From: Fomitopsis serialis
Taxonomy: Eukaryota; Basidiomycota; Agaricomycetes; Polyporales; Fomitopsidaceae
Assembly: GCF_022376445.1 (NCBI RefSeq)
Contig: NW_025955209.1
Location: forward strand, 1 to 57,675
Length of the DNA: 57,675 nucleotides
Direction: 5' to 3'
Shown piece by piece: positions 1 through 11,252 of the stretch; position 1 is the first letter of the stretch; the number at the start of each line of letters is the position of its first letter. The notes below the pieces were generated by a model that worked only from the letters and a program-made list of their open reading frames with translations, searched no databases and was not told where the DNA came from. Made by a program: the position numbers and the translations under genes.

Positions 1-690
1 CATTTGAGCCGTATGCATCCACTTCACGCTTCGATCATCTGAGACATCGTTTCTTGCGCCGCACATGTCGGAGACTACGAAAAAGCCTGACAGGTCGTCA
101 GTGTGTATGAATACGCGGTGAATGTACAATGTCAGTAGACCACGGGCACTCGCAGTTCCTACGGGACATAGGTCGACACCTGAGATCTATCCCAGCCTAC
201 TGGGTTGCACTCGGGACGCGTTGCGTGGTTGTCTTCCTCGCGGAACGTTTTGTCTGCTACACGTACGATTCAATCAACAGGCAAGAGTGTGGTGTATTGT
301 TGACAGTAGCTAAAGGTACATGACTACGAGAACAGGGCCGCTCATGGGTGGGTATGCGACTCGCCGCCGGCGAGACTGCGAAAGACTGGTAAGAACAGAA
401 GATGGTATGCGAAGCGTAGTACGCGCCCATTCACACTGTACTGCACAACACGGAGCGGCGCGGACCCGAGAGGGCGTATAAACGACAATAACAACGAGCA
501 GTGGTCATACTCTCCGGAAGACGTAACATCGTTCTGCAGCGACGATTCAAATGGATACTTAAATGAGTTCGGCGCGAGTTGGTTTCCCCTCGCGCGCATG
601 AAGCGGCACGAGGGTACTTATCCCGAGGACCACGTAAAGGTCCGCGCCCGGACGGTCGCCGCACAAGTGCAAGCGTCCGCCCGCCCTCGA
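1..690. other. No recognisable gene at the left edge
   Basis: Open frames here are short (under 90 codons) and overlap on both strands without a recognisable motif, splice pattern or similarity to another part of the window. I see no gene I can support. The sequence runs into the tandem repeat that begins near 700. Confidence 0.5.
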
Positions 691-699
691 GGGCCTCTT

Positions 700-1500
700 G
701 AAGGCTCTTGCTGCAGCCTCGCTTGCGGCGCTTGACGATGGCCAGGGACCCCGTTGACGCAGCCCCCGCTTCCGGCGATTGACCCTTGACGTCGCTATTG
801 ACGCAGCTCAACTTGCAGCGCTTGACGACCCGGATGGCCCACTCCTTGACGCAGCCCTCGCTTCCGGCGCTTGACTGTTGACGGACCTTGGGGTTGATGC
901 AGCTCGTCTTGCAGCTCTTGAGGCAGCCTCCCTCCTTGCGGCGCTTGACCCTTGGCTTCAGGTTGAAGTTGACGCAGCTAGACTTGCAGCGCTTGACGAC
1001 GGCCCGTCTTGAGGCAGCCCCGCTTGCGGCGCTTGACGATCCCCCGCCCCGACTTGAATCAGCCCGTTTGGGGCGCTTGAAACTCATGTTGACGCAGCCC
1101 CGCTTGCAGCGCTTGACCCTTGCCGTCGTCGCCCGCCACAATTTGAGGCTGCCAACCTTGCGGCGCTTCACGATGGCCTCGTTGAGGCAGCCCCTGCTTC
1201 CGGCGCTTGACCCTTAAAGAGCTTGTACTGGAGGCAGCTCAACTTGCAGCGCTTGACCCTTGCATCAGCTTCACCCCCCGCCTTGACGCAGCCTATGTTG
1301 CGGCGTTTGACATCGGACAACCCACTGGAGGCAGCTATGCTTGCAGCGCTTGACCTTTGAACCAACTGACGCGACCGACGTTAGCAAGGAGCAACGGAGT
1401 GAACAGCCGGATCACATACCAACAAGGAGACGAGCTGAGACCGAGAGGTGGCCTCAAGCAACGCCTTGAAGCAGCGGAGTTGCAGCGCTTGACGACCCGG
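700..1500. repeat. Irregular tandem repeat (minisatellite), coding-like on the minus strand
   Basis: About fifteen diverged copies of a short unit occur at irregular spacing of roughly 35-75 bases. On the plus strand each contains a form of GCAGCGCTTGAC or GCGGCGCTTGAC, for example near 728, 818, 867, 941, 989, 1029, 1109, 1205, 1249, 1345 and 1487. Read on the minus strand, most units give a Lys/Arg/Cys-rich motif such as VKRCKLSCVN or VKRRKRGC, usually with two Cys separated by three residues. The frame stays open from about 1171 to 431, so the array could be part of a protein, but the intervals vary and no start or promoter is clear. I do not recognise a domain. The last units overlap the repeated element at 1200-2300. 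Confidence 0.8.
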
Positions 1501-2300
1501 TCTTGCCTCAGAAGACTTGACTACGTAGAGAATTGGTATATGAGCGACGACGATGAAAGAAGACCTGCTCACCACTCACAGAATCACATAGGCTTGCGGT
1601 GATCCCAACAATCAGCTCAGCGTATACTAGGCAGGACATATGGCACAGGCGAACATGCAGAGTACAGACAAGCAAGAGAGAACAAGAAGCAATAGAGAAC
1701 AGGCCCAGCGACACGCTCTTAAGTGGACCACCTTGAGGCTGTCTGGTGGCCGGGAGTGGCGGAGGCTGGCAGCGAGTGTGGCGGCGAACATCGGACAGAA
1801 CTTGCGGCTGACGGACGAGTGTGAGGCAACACCAGGCAACGTCAGGATGAAGTCCTTGACCGAGGAGTATAACATACCTTGACGAGTGGTGTTGGTGGCG
1901 TACAATTCGGGGGCCCGCAGCCTGAGTGGCTCACTACACGGCGAGGTCAGTAAGCGGGGACCTCATATCCCGTAGCAGCTACGAGTACAAGACAAAGGCA
2001 CGCCCCGAATTGGCCCCGAATGACATGACACGGAGGGGGGATCAGAGGAAAGGGAGATGATGGGATGAGAAGAGAGACGGACTGGGCGGAAGGTGCGGAT
2101 AGCTGCTTCCTATATACGCGCGGGCGGGAGTGGCACACGACCCAAATCCGGGGCAGTCCACGGGAGAGGAGATTTTCCGCCATATCGATGCGCTCGGGCC
2201 AATCAATCGCTTGTAGATCACCTCATGGGCTTTTGTGGGTCCACATCGCGTCCGGATGCAGAATAATGGGCTCGAAATGGCAACTGCTCGGCGCGGCTAG
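1200..2300 (-). repeat. Left copy of a 1.1 kb inverted repeated element
   Basis: The reverse complement of this segment matches 14955-16078 along most of its length with scattered substitutions and small indels. Read on the minus strand it holds, in order: a conserved leader near 2290-2190, a TATA-like box near 2112-2119, a pyrimidine-rich tract, the peptide-coding stretch shared with the right copy (for example CDSVSGEQVF), two intron-like segments with GT and AG ends conserved in the other copy, and then KRCK-type repeats. Short hydrophobic stretches are encoded. The frames are interrupted unless spliced, so it could be a decayed gene, a solo LTR-like sequence, or a non-autonomous element. 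No integrase, transposase or reverse transcriptase motif is present. Confidence 0.75.
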
Positions 2301-2397
2301 TTTCGGACAGGGCGAGACGCTTACGTAATGGACCGCTGCGCCATAACCGGACCTGTGCGCCGACTGTGCAGCTTACACTCACTCACTCATTCACATC

Positions 2398-4269
2398 ATG
2401 GGCCTCTTGTTATCCCTGCCCTTCACGGGTATCCTGGGGACCGTCGCTACATCATGTATAGGCGGTCTCGCCTTCTGTTTCACTTCGACGGCTGGTTAGT
2501 CGAGTTGGATACCTTGAATGCGGTTCAAGAGCTAACGTCGTACGTGTAGCGTCGATGTTCTTCAAGTCATGTAATTGTAACTCCTCCATCGCAACGCGGG
2601 TTGGTTTTGCGGTATGTACATATCCGTGGACTTGCTAGTCTTGTGAGCCTGATACGACACCTGTACGATCTAGATCATCTTTTGCCTGAACTCAATGTTC
2701 GCATGGCTCATGAAGACACCACTCGCGATTCAAACCATCGAGAGATGGAGTCATGGCTACTTGGAGATGGACTGCGACGGCGGTCGATGTTATGGTGTAC
2801 TGGCGGTACGTGCTTAATGTCCACTCCTTGACTGTGGGTGCGGTCGTACTCAGCGATGGCGTTGAATTGCAGGTCCACCGGATATGCTTCGCTCTTTCGC
2901 TCTTCCATTTCATCCTCGGTGCCTCCCTTGTCGGCGTGAAGGACACCAAAGACAAGCGTGCGTCCATTCAGAACGGCTGGTGGGGCCCGAAAGTCTTCCT
3001 CTGGCTTGTCCTCGTGGTCGCGTCCTTCTTCATCCCGAACGGCTTCTTCATGTTCTGGGGCAACTACGTCGCCCTCATCGGCGCGACTATCTTCATTCTC
3101 CTCGGCCTCGTTCTCCTCGTCGACTTTGCGCACTCCTGGTCCGAGACCTGCCTCGAAAACTGGGAGAACTCCAACTCGAATCTGTGGCAGTGGGTTCTGA
3201 TCGGGAGCACGGCGGGTATGTACGTCGCTGCTATCACGCTGACGAGCGTGCTCTATGCGTTCTTCGCGGACAGCGGCTGCACGCTCAACCGGTTCTTCAT
3301 CTCGTTCAACCTCGCGCTCTGCATCCTCATCACGATCGTGTGCGTGCATCCGGTCGTGCAGGAGCACAACCCCCGCAGCGGCCTCGCGCAGGCGAGCATG
3401 GTTGCTGCGTACTGCACCTACCTCATCACATCCGCCGTCGGCAACCACACGCATGAGACGTGCAACCCGCTGAGGAAGGGCGGCGTCGGCGAGGGAGCAA
3501 AGAACACCACTGTCGTGCTCGGCGCCCTGTTCACCTTCCTGGCTATTGCCTACTCAACCAGCAGGGCGGCGACGCAGAGCCGTGCGCTGGTTGGCAACAA
3601 CAAGAAGGGTGCCATCGAACTCTCGAATGATGACGGGCATGCGGAGATGGGCGTCGTGAACACTCAGCCGGGCCGTACGGAGTCTCCTAGGTATCAGGCC
3701 TTGTTGGCAGCTGTGGAGGCAGGGTGGGTATAATATTTCTGCTTGTTCACATGACAGCTGACCCAGCGTTCTAGTGCTATCCCCGCTTCTGCACTCGATG
3801 AAGACGAGGAAGAGGACGAAGATGAGGTTGTCGGAGAGACCCGAGACGACGAACGCACCGGCACACGATACAACGTACGCCTTCGCTGCTTTTCTCACGA
3901 TGCCTACTCTGATGATACTATCTCTGCAGTACTCTTGGTTCCATATCATCTTCGCCATGGGCGCGATGTATGTCGCCGTCCTGCTGACAGACTGGTACGC
4001 TTATCCTTCAGTACTGCATCTCCTCAGAGCTAATCAATTGCATCGCAGGAACGTGGTCAAGACCGAGCCCGGCCCCGACGACGACGTCTACATCGGCCGC
4101 TCGGAGATCGCCATGTGGGTCCGCGTCGTGTCGAGCTGGGTCTGCATGGTCCTGTACATGTGGAGCCTGCTTGCGCCGGTCATCATGCCGGATAGGTAGG
4201 TGGTGTGGCTGTCTCTCGCAGAAGGCTTATACTAATGAATGCATTGGGTGCAGGTTCGATGATCTATAG
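2398..4269 (+). CDS. TMS1: SERINC/TMS1 family multi-pass membrane protein
   Basis: Eight exons: 2398-2494, 2550-2611, 2674-2805, 2873-3723, 3775-3874, 3930-3994, 4049-4195, 4254-4269, giving 489 residues, the usual length for fungal Tms1. The family spans the membrane about ten times and sits in endosome, vacuole and plasma membranes; animal members (serine incorporators) act as lipid scramblases. Diagnostic pieces are the N-terminal SCNCNSSIATRVGFA, then VHRICFALSLFHF, IQNGWWGPK, FFIPNGFFMFWGNYVA, SGCTLNRFFISFN and VVQEHNPRSGLAQ. An acidic cytosolic loop (DEDEEEDEDEV) precedes the last pair of membrane segments and the short tail ends PDRFDDL. Phases agree at all seven junctions. The start is the only ATG in frame with the conserved Cys-rich N-terminus. 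The final exon codes for only five residues. The first introns contain good branch sites (GCTAACG near 2531). Confidence 0.95.
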
Positions 4270-4625
4270 TAAGTATACATATTGCGTGCAGTGTTTGAGT
4301 ATTGTACATCTAGTGTCATGGACGCTCTTGACTGAGCTATGCCTTAGCTATGCTTCGAGACAGCAGGGTTATGACTGCAGTTGTCGGTCTGACCACAAGA
4401 CACGACCGGGCTTCGATTTTGAAGTTACGCCTGACGAAGGTCACCCTCGTATCGCCCTGAGCATCGGGTGTCGTCCATAGGAGCACCAACCTGGTGTACA
4501 ACCTGCGGACAGTCGCTCGCCGTTGATAGGAGCATAGTGGCCCTGGCTCGTAGGTTCCGTCACCTGCACTACGTGTCTGACAGTATACCGCGTCGAATCT
4601 TGAATGTGCACCATGACCGAGAAGG
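4270..4625. other. Intergenic, convergent gene ends
   Basis: This gap lies between the 3' ends of the SERINC gene and the RAD51D-like gene. Small open frames exist but lack motifs or splice support. Presumably it holds the two 3' untranslated regions. Confidence 0.5.
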
Positions 4626-5887
4626 CTACATCGATGTCAGCCCAACTGAATAGGACACATCCACTGTGGAGAGACGCACTACCATCCTTGATCGGAAGAT
4701 TTCCGCGACGTGCGTCGCACTCCCGTCTTCAGCGGTGTCGTGTCTTGCGAGCCAGAGCGTCGTATCTGTCAGGAAAGTGAATGACGGCCCGAGCGCGGGC
4801 TTTCTGTCGGTTGTGGCGAAGACGGAGTCGGGGTTGCGAGGCGTGCACCGTGTAGACGAGTTGATACCTGCGAGGAGGGAGGTGATTGGTCGGATGGTGC
4901 CCGGGAAACCAGATGGACTCACGAGGATGGTCAGGGAGAAGGATTGGGCGAGGGTTTGGAGCTGGCGCATGAATGTGGTCATGATGGCATGGCCTATATT
5001 CCAAACGAAGGTGAGCTTACGACGGAGCACAGTGCGCAGAGATACCTTGGGAGGAAACCGCGCTCAGTAGGGGACTGAGTAGTGCGGTGACAGTGTCTAC
5101 AACTACGCAGCGCACGACGGGCGGAGCGTCGGGATGTGTCTACGTCGGATGGTCTCAGCAGTACCCTGCGTACGGAGGGCGTGCAACTCACGCTCAGGGT
5201 CGTCCGAATCATTTCTAACACGTCTTGGGCTGTCTCGATGTCGAAGGCGAGCGCGACTTGTAGCCGTTCTAGAGTAGTAGACACCGCCTATAACCCACAG
5301 CTTAGGACTCGTTGCGTGGACCGAGAAGACTGGCATCTTACACAGCCCTCATAGGACTCGAGAAGAGGAGGTATACGGTCGGCAGAGAACTCCCCTGTGG
5401 TATCGATCCACAGCGCTCCGAGGTTGTGGTCAGAAGAAAGATGTCGCAACACGACTGAGCGCAAAGGACTGTAGACGGTGTCCACACGTCGGCTCAGTAG
5501 CACGTTTCGCTGCAACAGCATACATACCGACTTGCCGGACCCTCTGTCTCCCGAGACCTCAATGACGCGCGGAGGTGCAAGTCCGCCCAGCAGCTGGTCA
5601 AGCTGTCGCACCCCCGTAGTGGGCTCACTGTACAGATCGCTCTCTTCTCTTCTCTTCCCTTGTTCGAAGAGCACGTCTCCGCAGACGGCTGGTGCCGCCG
5701 CTTGTCGCGTTACTTGCGCGACGAATGAGTGAAAATCATGTAGACTCAGAGTACCGGATGGAAGCTTTCTGAAGATGTCGACAGGGGTCGCTGAGAAGAG
5801 CAGATCCGTGTCTGTGCGGATTCCGACCTGCGCCAACGCGTCGAGCAGGGTCTGGGGAGGCGAGGGGACCAGAGTTTGGAGGCGCAT
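4626..5887 (-). CDS. RAD51D: RAD51 paralog, RAD51D-like recombination ATPase
   Basis: Exons on the minus strand: 5887-5342, 5287-5192, 5139-5046, 4993-4626, giving about 367 residues. RAD51 paralogs help load or stabilise RAD51 filaments during homologous recombination. Visible features are an N-terminal helical region, the linker TGVRQLDQLLGGLAPP, a Walker A motif GDRGSGKS near residue 120, the Walker B-type strand VVRCVVVDTVTALLSPLL, and the C-terminal RKPALGPSFTFLTDTTLWL, which matches the RAD51D pattern KPALGxSWxF better than other paralogs. The last exon contains an intron-like 55-base stretch (GTGAGT near 4919 to CGCAG near 4865) whose removal would break the frame, so I left it in. It adds about 18 residues (see findings). 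The gene is divergent from MED22, with 258 bases between the start codons. Confidence 0.85.
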
Positions 5888-6145
5888 TGCAGAATGAAAA
5901 GCTTTCAGCGGTGGATATGCAGGGCCTGGAATGTACGCCCAGATAACAGACAGCAGCGGACACTATCAAGCAATAAAGTCGCAAGAGTACGAGTGCGAGG
6001 CGCGTACACGGGCGTTGACAAGTCAAACACGGTCGACCGCGCGAGTGGCCCGAGTCCACGCCACAGACGCGTTGGGATTCTCGGCCCGCTTCGAACGCAC
6101 TGACCACCACCGTCCAGCCACTGTGGCTGATACTGAACCTCCACC
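5888..6145. promoter_or_regulatory. Shared divergent promoter, RAD51D-like / MED22
   Basis: The start codons of the two divergently transcribed genes lie 258 bases apart, so both promoters must fit here. I see no convincing TATA box on either strand. That the two are co-regulated is only inference from the layout. Confidence 0.45.
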
Positions 6146-6726
6146 ATGGCGGACGCTATACCACAAAGCGATGTTTCTCGTCCCTCTGCGCTGCCCACAG
6201 CCAACCTCCTCCAGCGCCCGATTCAGCCGCTCGTCGACCAGAACTCGAACGAGTACCTGGATGCCATAGAGGAGGAGTGGAACAAGAAAGTCGACGTTGA
6301 GGTCGACACACTGGTGGACGGAATGGTCGACCTTGTCGGGCTGGCTTCGGTGAGTGGGATGCCTTGTTGCCCCGGGACTTGTGCTTAGTTGGAACAGATC
6401 GGAGACAAGGACAAGTTCAGAATAGCGCAAGAGTCCTACCAGGCTGAATGCCGAGCAGAGTCAATGGTGAGTTAGCATGTAGTTGGTTTGTATCTTTTGC
6501 TGAATCCCAGAGCTCTTAGATCCGGGCAGCACATTCTCTGCTGTCCATCATCCACTCCATGAAGCTGCTGCTATTACTGTCCGACGAGTCGCAAATCGCA
6601 AATCGTAGGGATGCGGAAATGCGGGATGTTCAAGCAGAGAAGGACACGTTGAAGAAGGAGGTGGCGGGAAAATTGGACGAGATACTTCACCAAGGGCGGT
6701 CAGGACGATGGCCGGAGAGTCAATGA
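6146..6726 (+). CDS. MED22: Mediator complex subunit 22 (Surf5)
   Basis: Three exons (6146-6349, 6398-6466, 6520-6726) encode 159 residues. MED22 is a small helical subunit of the Mediator head, which links activators to RNA polymerase II in the nucleus. The central segment is highly characteristic: NSNEYLDAIEEEWNKKVDVE, then LVDGMVDLVGLAS, DKDKFRIAQESYQAECRAES, and AAHSLLSIIHSMKLLLLLSD. The C-terminus is a charged coiled coil (RDAEMRDVQAEKDTLKKEV). Phases are 0 at both introns and the stop follows at a length normal for fungal MED22. The start is the first ATG with a CACC context. Confidence 0.95.
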
Positions 6727-7416
6727 TAGACCGACGCTCTGGCGAACGTCCTGTCCGGCGGCACTGATCATGACACAGCTTCAGCTCGAGGTGTCTTCAA
6801 GGTAAGTGTGTCCTACATAGACTGCGGCTCTGTGTATAATTATGCTTATCAGGTGTATCGCCCGTCCTTCAATTGGGGCGTTCTTCGACAGCAGGCGATG
6901 GGGCCACGGCTGCCGCGTCAATCGTGCTCGTGTCAATGCGGCTACATTGACATAGTACGATGAAGACGTACAGCAGGCGTATGCTTACGTCTCATCGCAC
7001 GGACGACAGACTCAGTCCTTATGGGACTGGCGCATGATATTGTCCATCGGAAAGGATTATACGTACTCGACCTACGCATTTCTGAATGTGTCTAGCGGCG
7101 CTACCGCAGCTAGAGATTGCTTGACACAATACATCATGGTGTCGTTGCACTCCTCGTAAACCACTCGCCGGCGTATCAAGTGTGAGCTGGTCTCAGTGAG
7201 CACCAGTGAGGATGCCCGATTGCATCTATGAGCGCGTTTATCACATGCATCGGACCAGTCGGTGAGTCCGAGCGCGCTGTTCAGCTCCCAGCATCATAAG
7301 TTCAGCTGGGGAAGCATCTCCCCATCTCCAGCTTCCCCCCTCCTCCTTGCCAGCATCTCTGACGCTTCTCCGACTATCCCATCTCTCCCTTTTCATCGTG
7401 AACTACGTAAATCACC
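6727..7416. other. Intergenic, no gene seen
   Basis: This stretch lies between MED22 and the SCP2 gene. There are no long open frames. A GTAAGT...CAG pair near 6802-6853 looks like an intron and could lie in the MED22 3' untranslated region. CT-rich sequence from 7290 to 7395 precedes the SCP2 start and is typical of a fungal core promoter. Confidence 0.5.
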
Positions 7417-8028
7417 ATGTCTGACATCAAGGAACTGGGTTTCAAGGTAGGATAGTGTCCACACGAACGCGGTACCAGTAGGATTCACGAGGAACCAGTC
7501 GTCCGAGACACTCGCAGCGCTCGCGACCGTCTTCAACGGCTACAATGACGAGGAGAAGAAGGCACAGATCAAGAAGGTGCGTCCTCGTCGCACGTCGCGC
7601 TGCTGCACCTAGAGCTGACCGCACGCGACCCACAGACGAACGGCATCTTCGAGCTGCGCGTGAAGAACGCGGAGGGCAAGGAGGGCGTCTGGACCATCGA
7701 CATGAAGTCGACAGGATCGGTGTACAAGGGCGCGGCGAAGACGAAGCCGAACGTGACCCTCATCATGTCCGACGAGACGTTCCAGCAACTAGCTGACGGC
7801 AAGGTGCGTCCCGTCTCGCATGTGCTGTCAGGACGACTGCTCACGGATTGGGCTCTACAGCTCGACGGACAGAAGGCTTTCATGACGGGCAAGCTCAAGA
7901 CGAAGGGCAACATGATGTTCGCCACGAAATTGGACGGAGTGCTGAAGGCAAGCCCCGCCTCCCCAACCTTATGCCCAGTGACTTACCCTCCCTCTATACA
8001 GGCGGCCAAGACAAAGGCCAAGTTGTAG
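7417..8028 (+). CDS. SCP2-domain sterol/lipid carrier protein
   Basis: Five exons: 7417-7446, 7499-7576, 7636-7803, 7861-7947, 8002-8028, giving 129 residues, the normal size of a stand-alone fungal SCP2 protein. SCP2 folds bind fatty acyl-CoA and sterols and are usually peroxisomal. Characteristic segments are GIFELRVKNAEGKEGVWTID, PNVTLIMSDETFQQLADGKL and KAFMTGKLKTKGNMMFATKL. The C-terminus ends AKL, a good peroxisomal targeting signal type 1, which supports import into peroxisomes. The last intron (7948-8001) begins with GC (AAG|GCAAGC) and ends TACAG, so it is a GC-AG intron. The third and fourth introns are multiples of three and lack stops, so retention would leave the frame open. Confidence 0.93.
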
Positions 8029-8205
8029 ACGCCTCTCCTGTCCTATCTATCCGTTGTATATCCATGTTGTTTTTTATCCGGAAGGAACACTAATGTATGA
8101 TATGATTGAGCTTGAGCTGGAGATAGCATACGCGACGAACCCAGTCGTGATTACAGTAAGTACTGGTATCCAAATCCGAGAATATGAGCGAAGGCGCAAG
8201 ATTAT

Positions 8206-11200
8206 CTAGTCGAACATACTGCCAAACAGGCCGCGTGCTCGACGTGGGGTGGGCTGGACATCTGGCCGTAGGGTGGCCAAGCTGTTCAGCTGTTTCATGA
8301 CCTATGGCAGCGAATGAGTACTGTCCGAGATCTGGGCACGCAAGCGCGGACTTACCTCCTCGAGTTTGTCTTTGCGCTCCTGGAGATCAAGATGCTGCCT
8401 TACGGCGGGATTCTCCCGAGCGAACTCGACAATTTCTCGGCGATCGAGGTCGTAGAGGAGGCGCGAGTCGATTTCGCGGGGGAACTACAAGGATCCGCTC
8501 AGCGTATGGTGAGAGGGACATGCCAACCGCAACATACCTGGTAGAAGAAATGATCGAGGAGCTCGATGTTGATGAACATAGCTGACGTGTAAGCCAGCTT
8601 GTCTGCTACAGCGTTGAGGAAGATCTCTGGGCAGAAGACGTCGTTCTCCGGGCCGCCCTTGCATCGCTTCGACTTGAGCGCCGCAAGCCGGAGCTTGAGG
8701 ATGCTCAGCCTGTCAGAGCAAAGAATAGCATGTCGGCCTATCAGCGCGTCAGCACCTTACATGGGTCAGCGCATACAGGTGGACTCACCATCGAGGACTT
8801 GTCCCTGCGGGTAACGGTAGTCGTCTCCATTGAGATCCGGTGCGTCACCCTCCTCTACCCCGCTTAACCGCTTCCGCCTCCTCTCGCTCTCCTTCTCCTC
8901 TATCCCCTTCACGTACGTCATCAGGCTTGTCAAGCGACGGCTGCCGCCCACGCGCTTCCTGATATCCTTCAGCTTGTCCTCGCACATCCGCATCTCGCTC
9001 TCGAACAGCTCCACCGCCTGCGTGCGCCCGAGCTCCCACTCGCGCGCCTCGACCTCGACCTCGTACTTGTACGGCTTGATGCAGTTCTCCACCTGGTCCG
9101 CCGTGATCCCGATGCGGTCGCGCAGGAGCATGTGCGAGAACTGAATGAGCCGCTCCGCCGCGCGCGGGTGGTACGTGAACGGTTCGCCCGCCGCGATGGA
9201 GTCGATGAGCGCACGGAGGCCATCTGCGACAAGGAGAGTCGCGTCGCGTCCGACGCCTGACTTGGTGAGCAGCGATGAGGCGGCCTCGAGTTTGTACCGC
9301 CAGTACGGCTCCACGTTCTCTGGTTTCACCTTCGGGTCCGCCGCGATCGCGGTGAGCTCAGGCGTCCGCTTGTCTGACCAGTAGAGCTGTTCGAGGACGT
9401 TGAGCACCTTTTCGTCGAGCATCGCCTTGAGCTTCGTGCGGACGTGCGGCTTGCGGAACTGTCCAGTAAACTCGCGGAAGCGCGCCTTGAGCGCGTCCAT
9501 CGTTTCCGCAACGTATGATTCGGCGGTGATGCGGCGGTCGTTGTACTGCACCTTGAACTGATACTGCGCCTCCTCCATCTCGAGTTGCACCGCGTTCGTG
9601 ATGCCGTGTAGCGACGACGCCATGCTCGACTCGAGCACCTCCATGAGCCGGCGCCGTAGCGTGTCCGTGCCAACCATGAGGCTCGACTTGTTGCCGAACT
9701 GCTCGCGATGTGCACCGAAGTAGTCGCTTTCAGCTTGTCTCGCGACGAGCGCGCTCGACTCGTTGCGCGGCTTCTTGCCTGACGGTTTGCAGACGACGCC
9801 GACGTAACCGAGATGGAGAGGGTAGCGGTTGCCTGCGAGGATCTCAGCACCTTGTGTTGGTGGAACAAGGTCCATCTTCGTCACGACTCCAATGGTACGC
9901 AGGCCGAGTGGGTCGACTTTCCTGCTTGCACGTAGCGCGGGCGAGTTGGCCAGGTCAACGTCCGCCGCGCAGACCGCCAGGATGATGTTCGGTTCACGGA
10001 TGTACCGCTCGCAGAGGCCCGCAATCTTCTCCTTCAGCGATTCAGGCTGGTCCATCGACGCGATCTGGACGTAACCGGGGAGGTCGATCAGCGTCAAGTC
10101 TGGAACACGCGGACTGTATATCCGCAGGTCAATGGGGTCGTTTGAGACGGCTTCCGAGGCGGGCACGGCAAGGTTGAGGTCAGTCAACGTCCTCTGAATG
10201 TTGGAGAAGTCCGTGATCTTGCCAAGTCCGAGAGCAGGGAATTCCCCGTACTCCTCCGCAGCGCCAGGCGTGTGAATGAGGGTCAGTTCGATCGGACGGC
10301 GAGTAACCATGTTGGTTCCTCTGCGAGAGTGTTAGCATTATTTCGAATGATTGGCGTGGCCGTACGTACTTAGGAAGGAACTCGTGCCCGACAATTGCCT
10401 CAAGGACCGAGCTCTTGCCTGAGCTTTGGCTGCCGATTACAACGATGCTCGGTAGCTTGAGTGCGTCACTCTGGTCGATGCTGATTAACATACTCCTGAT
10501 TTCAATGAGTTTCTTTGTGAGGTGCATGAGACCGTTCTGCCGTGCGTCTGCGGATGTCCCATCATCCTTGCCGTTCGCTTTCGAGTCCGAAGCGGAAAGT
10601 GTTGTAGCAGCCAACATGGCAGCCAGCGCCGTGGCGTCATCCCCATCTGGCTGCTTCTTCCCTGAGCTTCCGGACCTGCCACCGTTACCACTGCCCTCGC
10701 CGCCTGCACCTTCTCCAGAGAATAGGTCCTTCAAAAATTGTGGTGTCTCGAACTCGGGCAGCTTCACTTCTGGGATCAGGGACTTTGCCGACTTGACAGC
10801 GTCGGATGCAGAATCAATCAGGTCCGTCGCTGTATCCTGCACACTCGAGATCCAGTCCGAAGACTTCTTCCGGAACTCTGTCAGCGGAACCAGATCACTC
10901 GGTCTCCGTATGCACCAAGACGAGCAGTACACGCACCTTCGAACTTGTAGTTGGCGTACGTGACGCCACCCGCACCTACTGTAGCAGTGGCAATCGGGAC
11001 GCGGAAGGCCCGGAGCACGAATCTAGGGATAGACGAGTACGAGAGCGCGCGGACATGCATATGGCGCAGCGCAGCTGGAGACGGGGCATAACGAGGTCGT
11101 GAACGGAGGTGGTTGGACGTCAAGAAGGTCGTGAACTGTCTGTGCGCAGGCCGGGAGGCCTCAAGCTGTCTCCGAGAGGGTGTCTTCAAGCCATAGGCGA

Positions 11201-11252
11201 CGGTCTTCTTCAGCGAGAACGCGGAGACGCGACGGCGCACGGCAGCGTACAT
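8206..11252 (-). CDS. MGM1: Mitochondrial inner-membrane dynamin (MGM1/OPA1 family)
   Basis: Six exons on the minus strand: 11252-10937, 10877-10370, 10320-8789, 8737-8538, 8484-8356, 8301-8206, giving 926 residues. The family fuses and shapes mitochondrial inner membranes by GTP hydrolysis. The N-terminus is a basic, Arg-rich presequence ([20 protein letters not shown]) followed by a weakly hydrophobic segment near residue 85-105 ([20 protein letters not shown]), where the membrane anchor and rhomboid cleavage site usually lie. Then come a Gly/Ser-rich linker, the GTPase domain with P-loop GSQSSGKSS, switch motifs [11 protein letters not shown] and DLPGY, and the G4 motif TKMD. The stalk and GTPase effector region runs to GLFGSMFD. 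Phases agree at all junctions. The gene is divergent from the aldolase gene, with 541 bases between starts. Confidence 0.95.

Noticed and set aside
431..1171. A 246-codon open frame as a single conventional gene
   Set aside because: The frame is open because the short tandem units contain few stops on that strand. There is no recognisable start, promoter or domain outside the repeats, so I describe it as a repeat with coding-like properties.
700..1500. Tesmin/TSO1 CXC DNA-binding domain
   Set aside because: The KRCKxSC units share Lys and Cys with CXC domains but lack the spaced CxC and the RNPxAF-type linker.
8830..10074. Plus-strand open frames opposite MGM1
   Set aside because: They are shadows of the GC-rich dynamin coding strand without motifs of their own.
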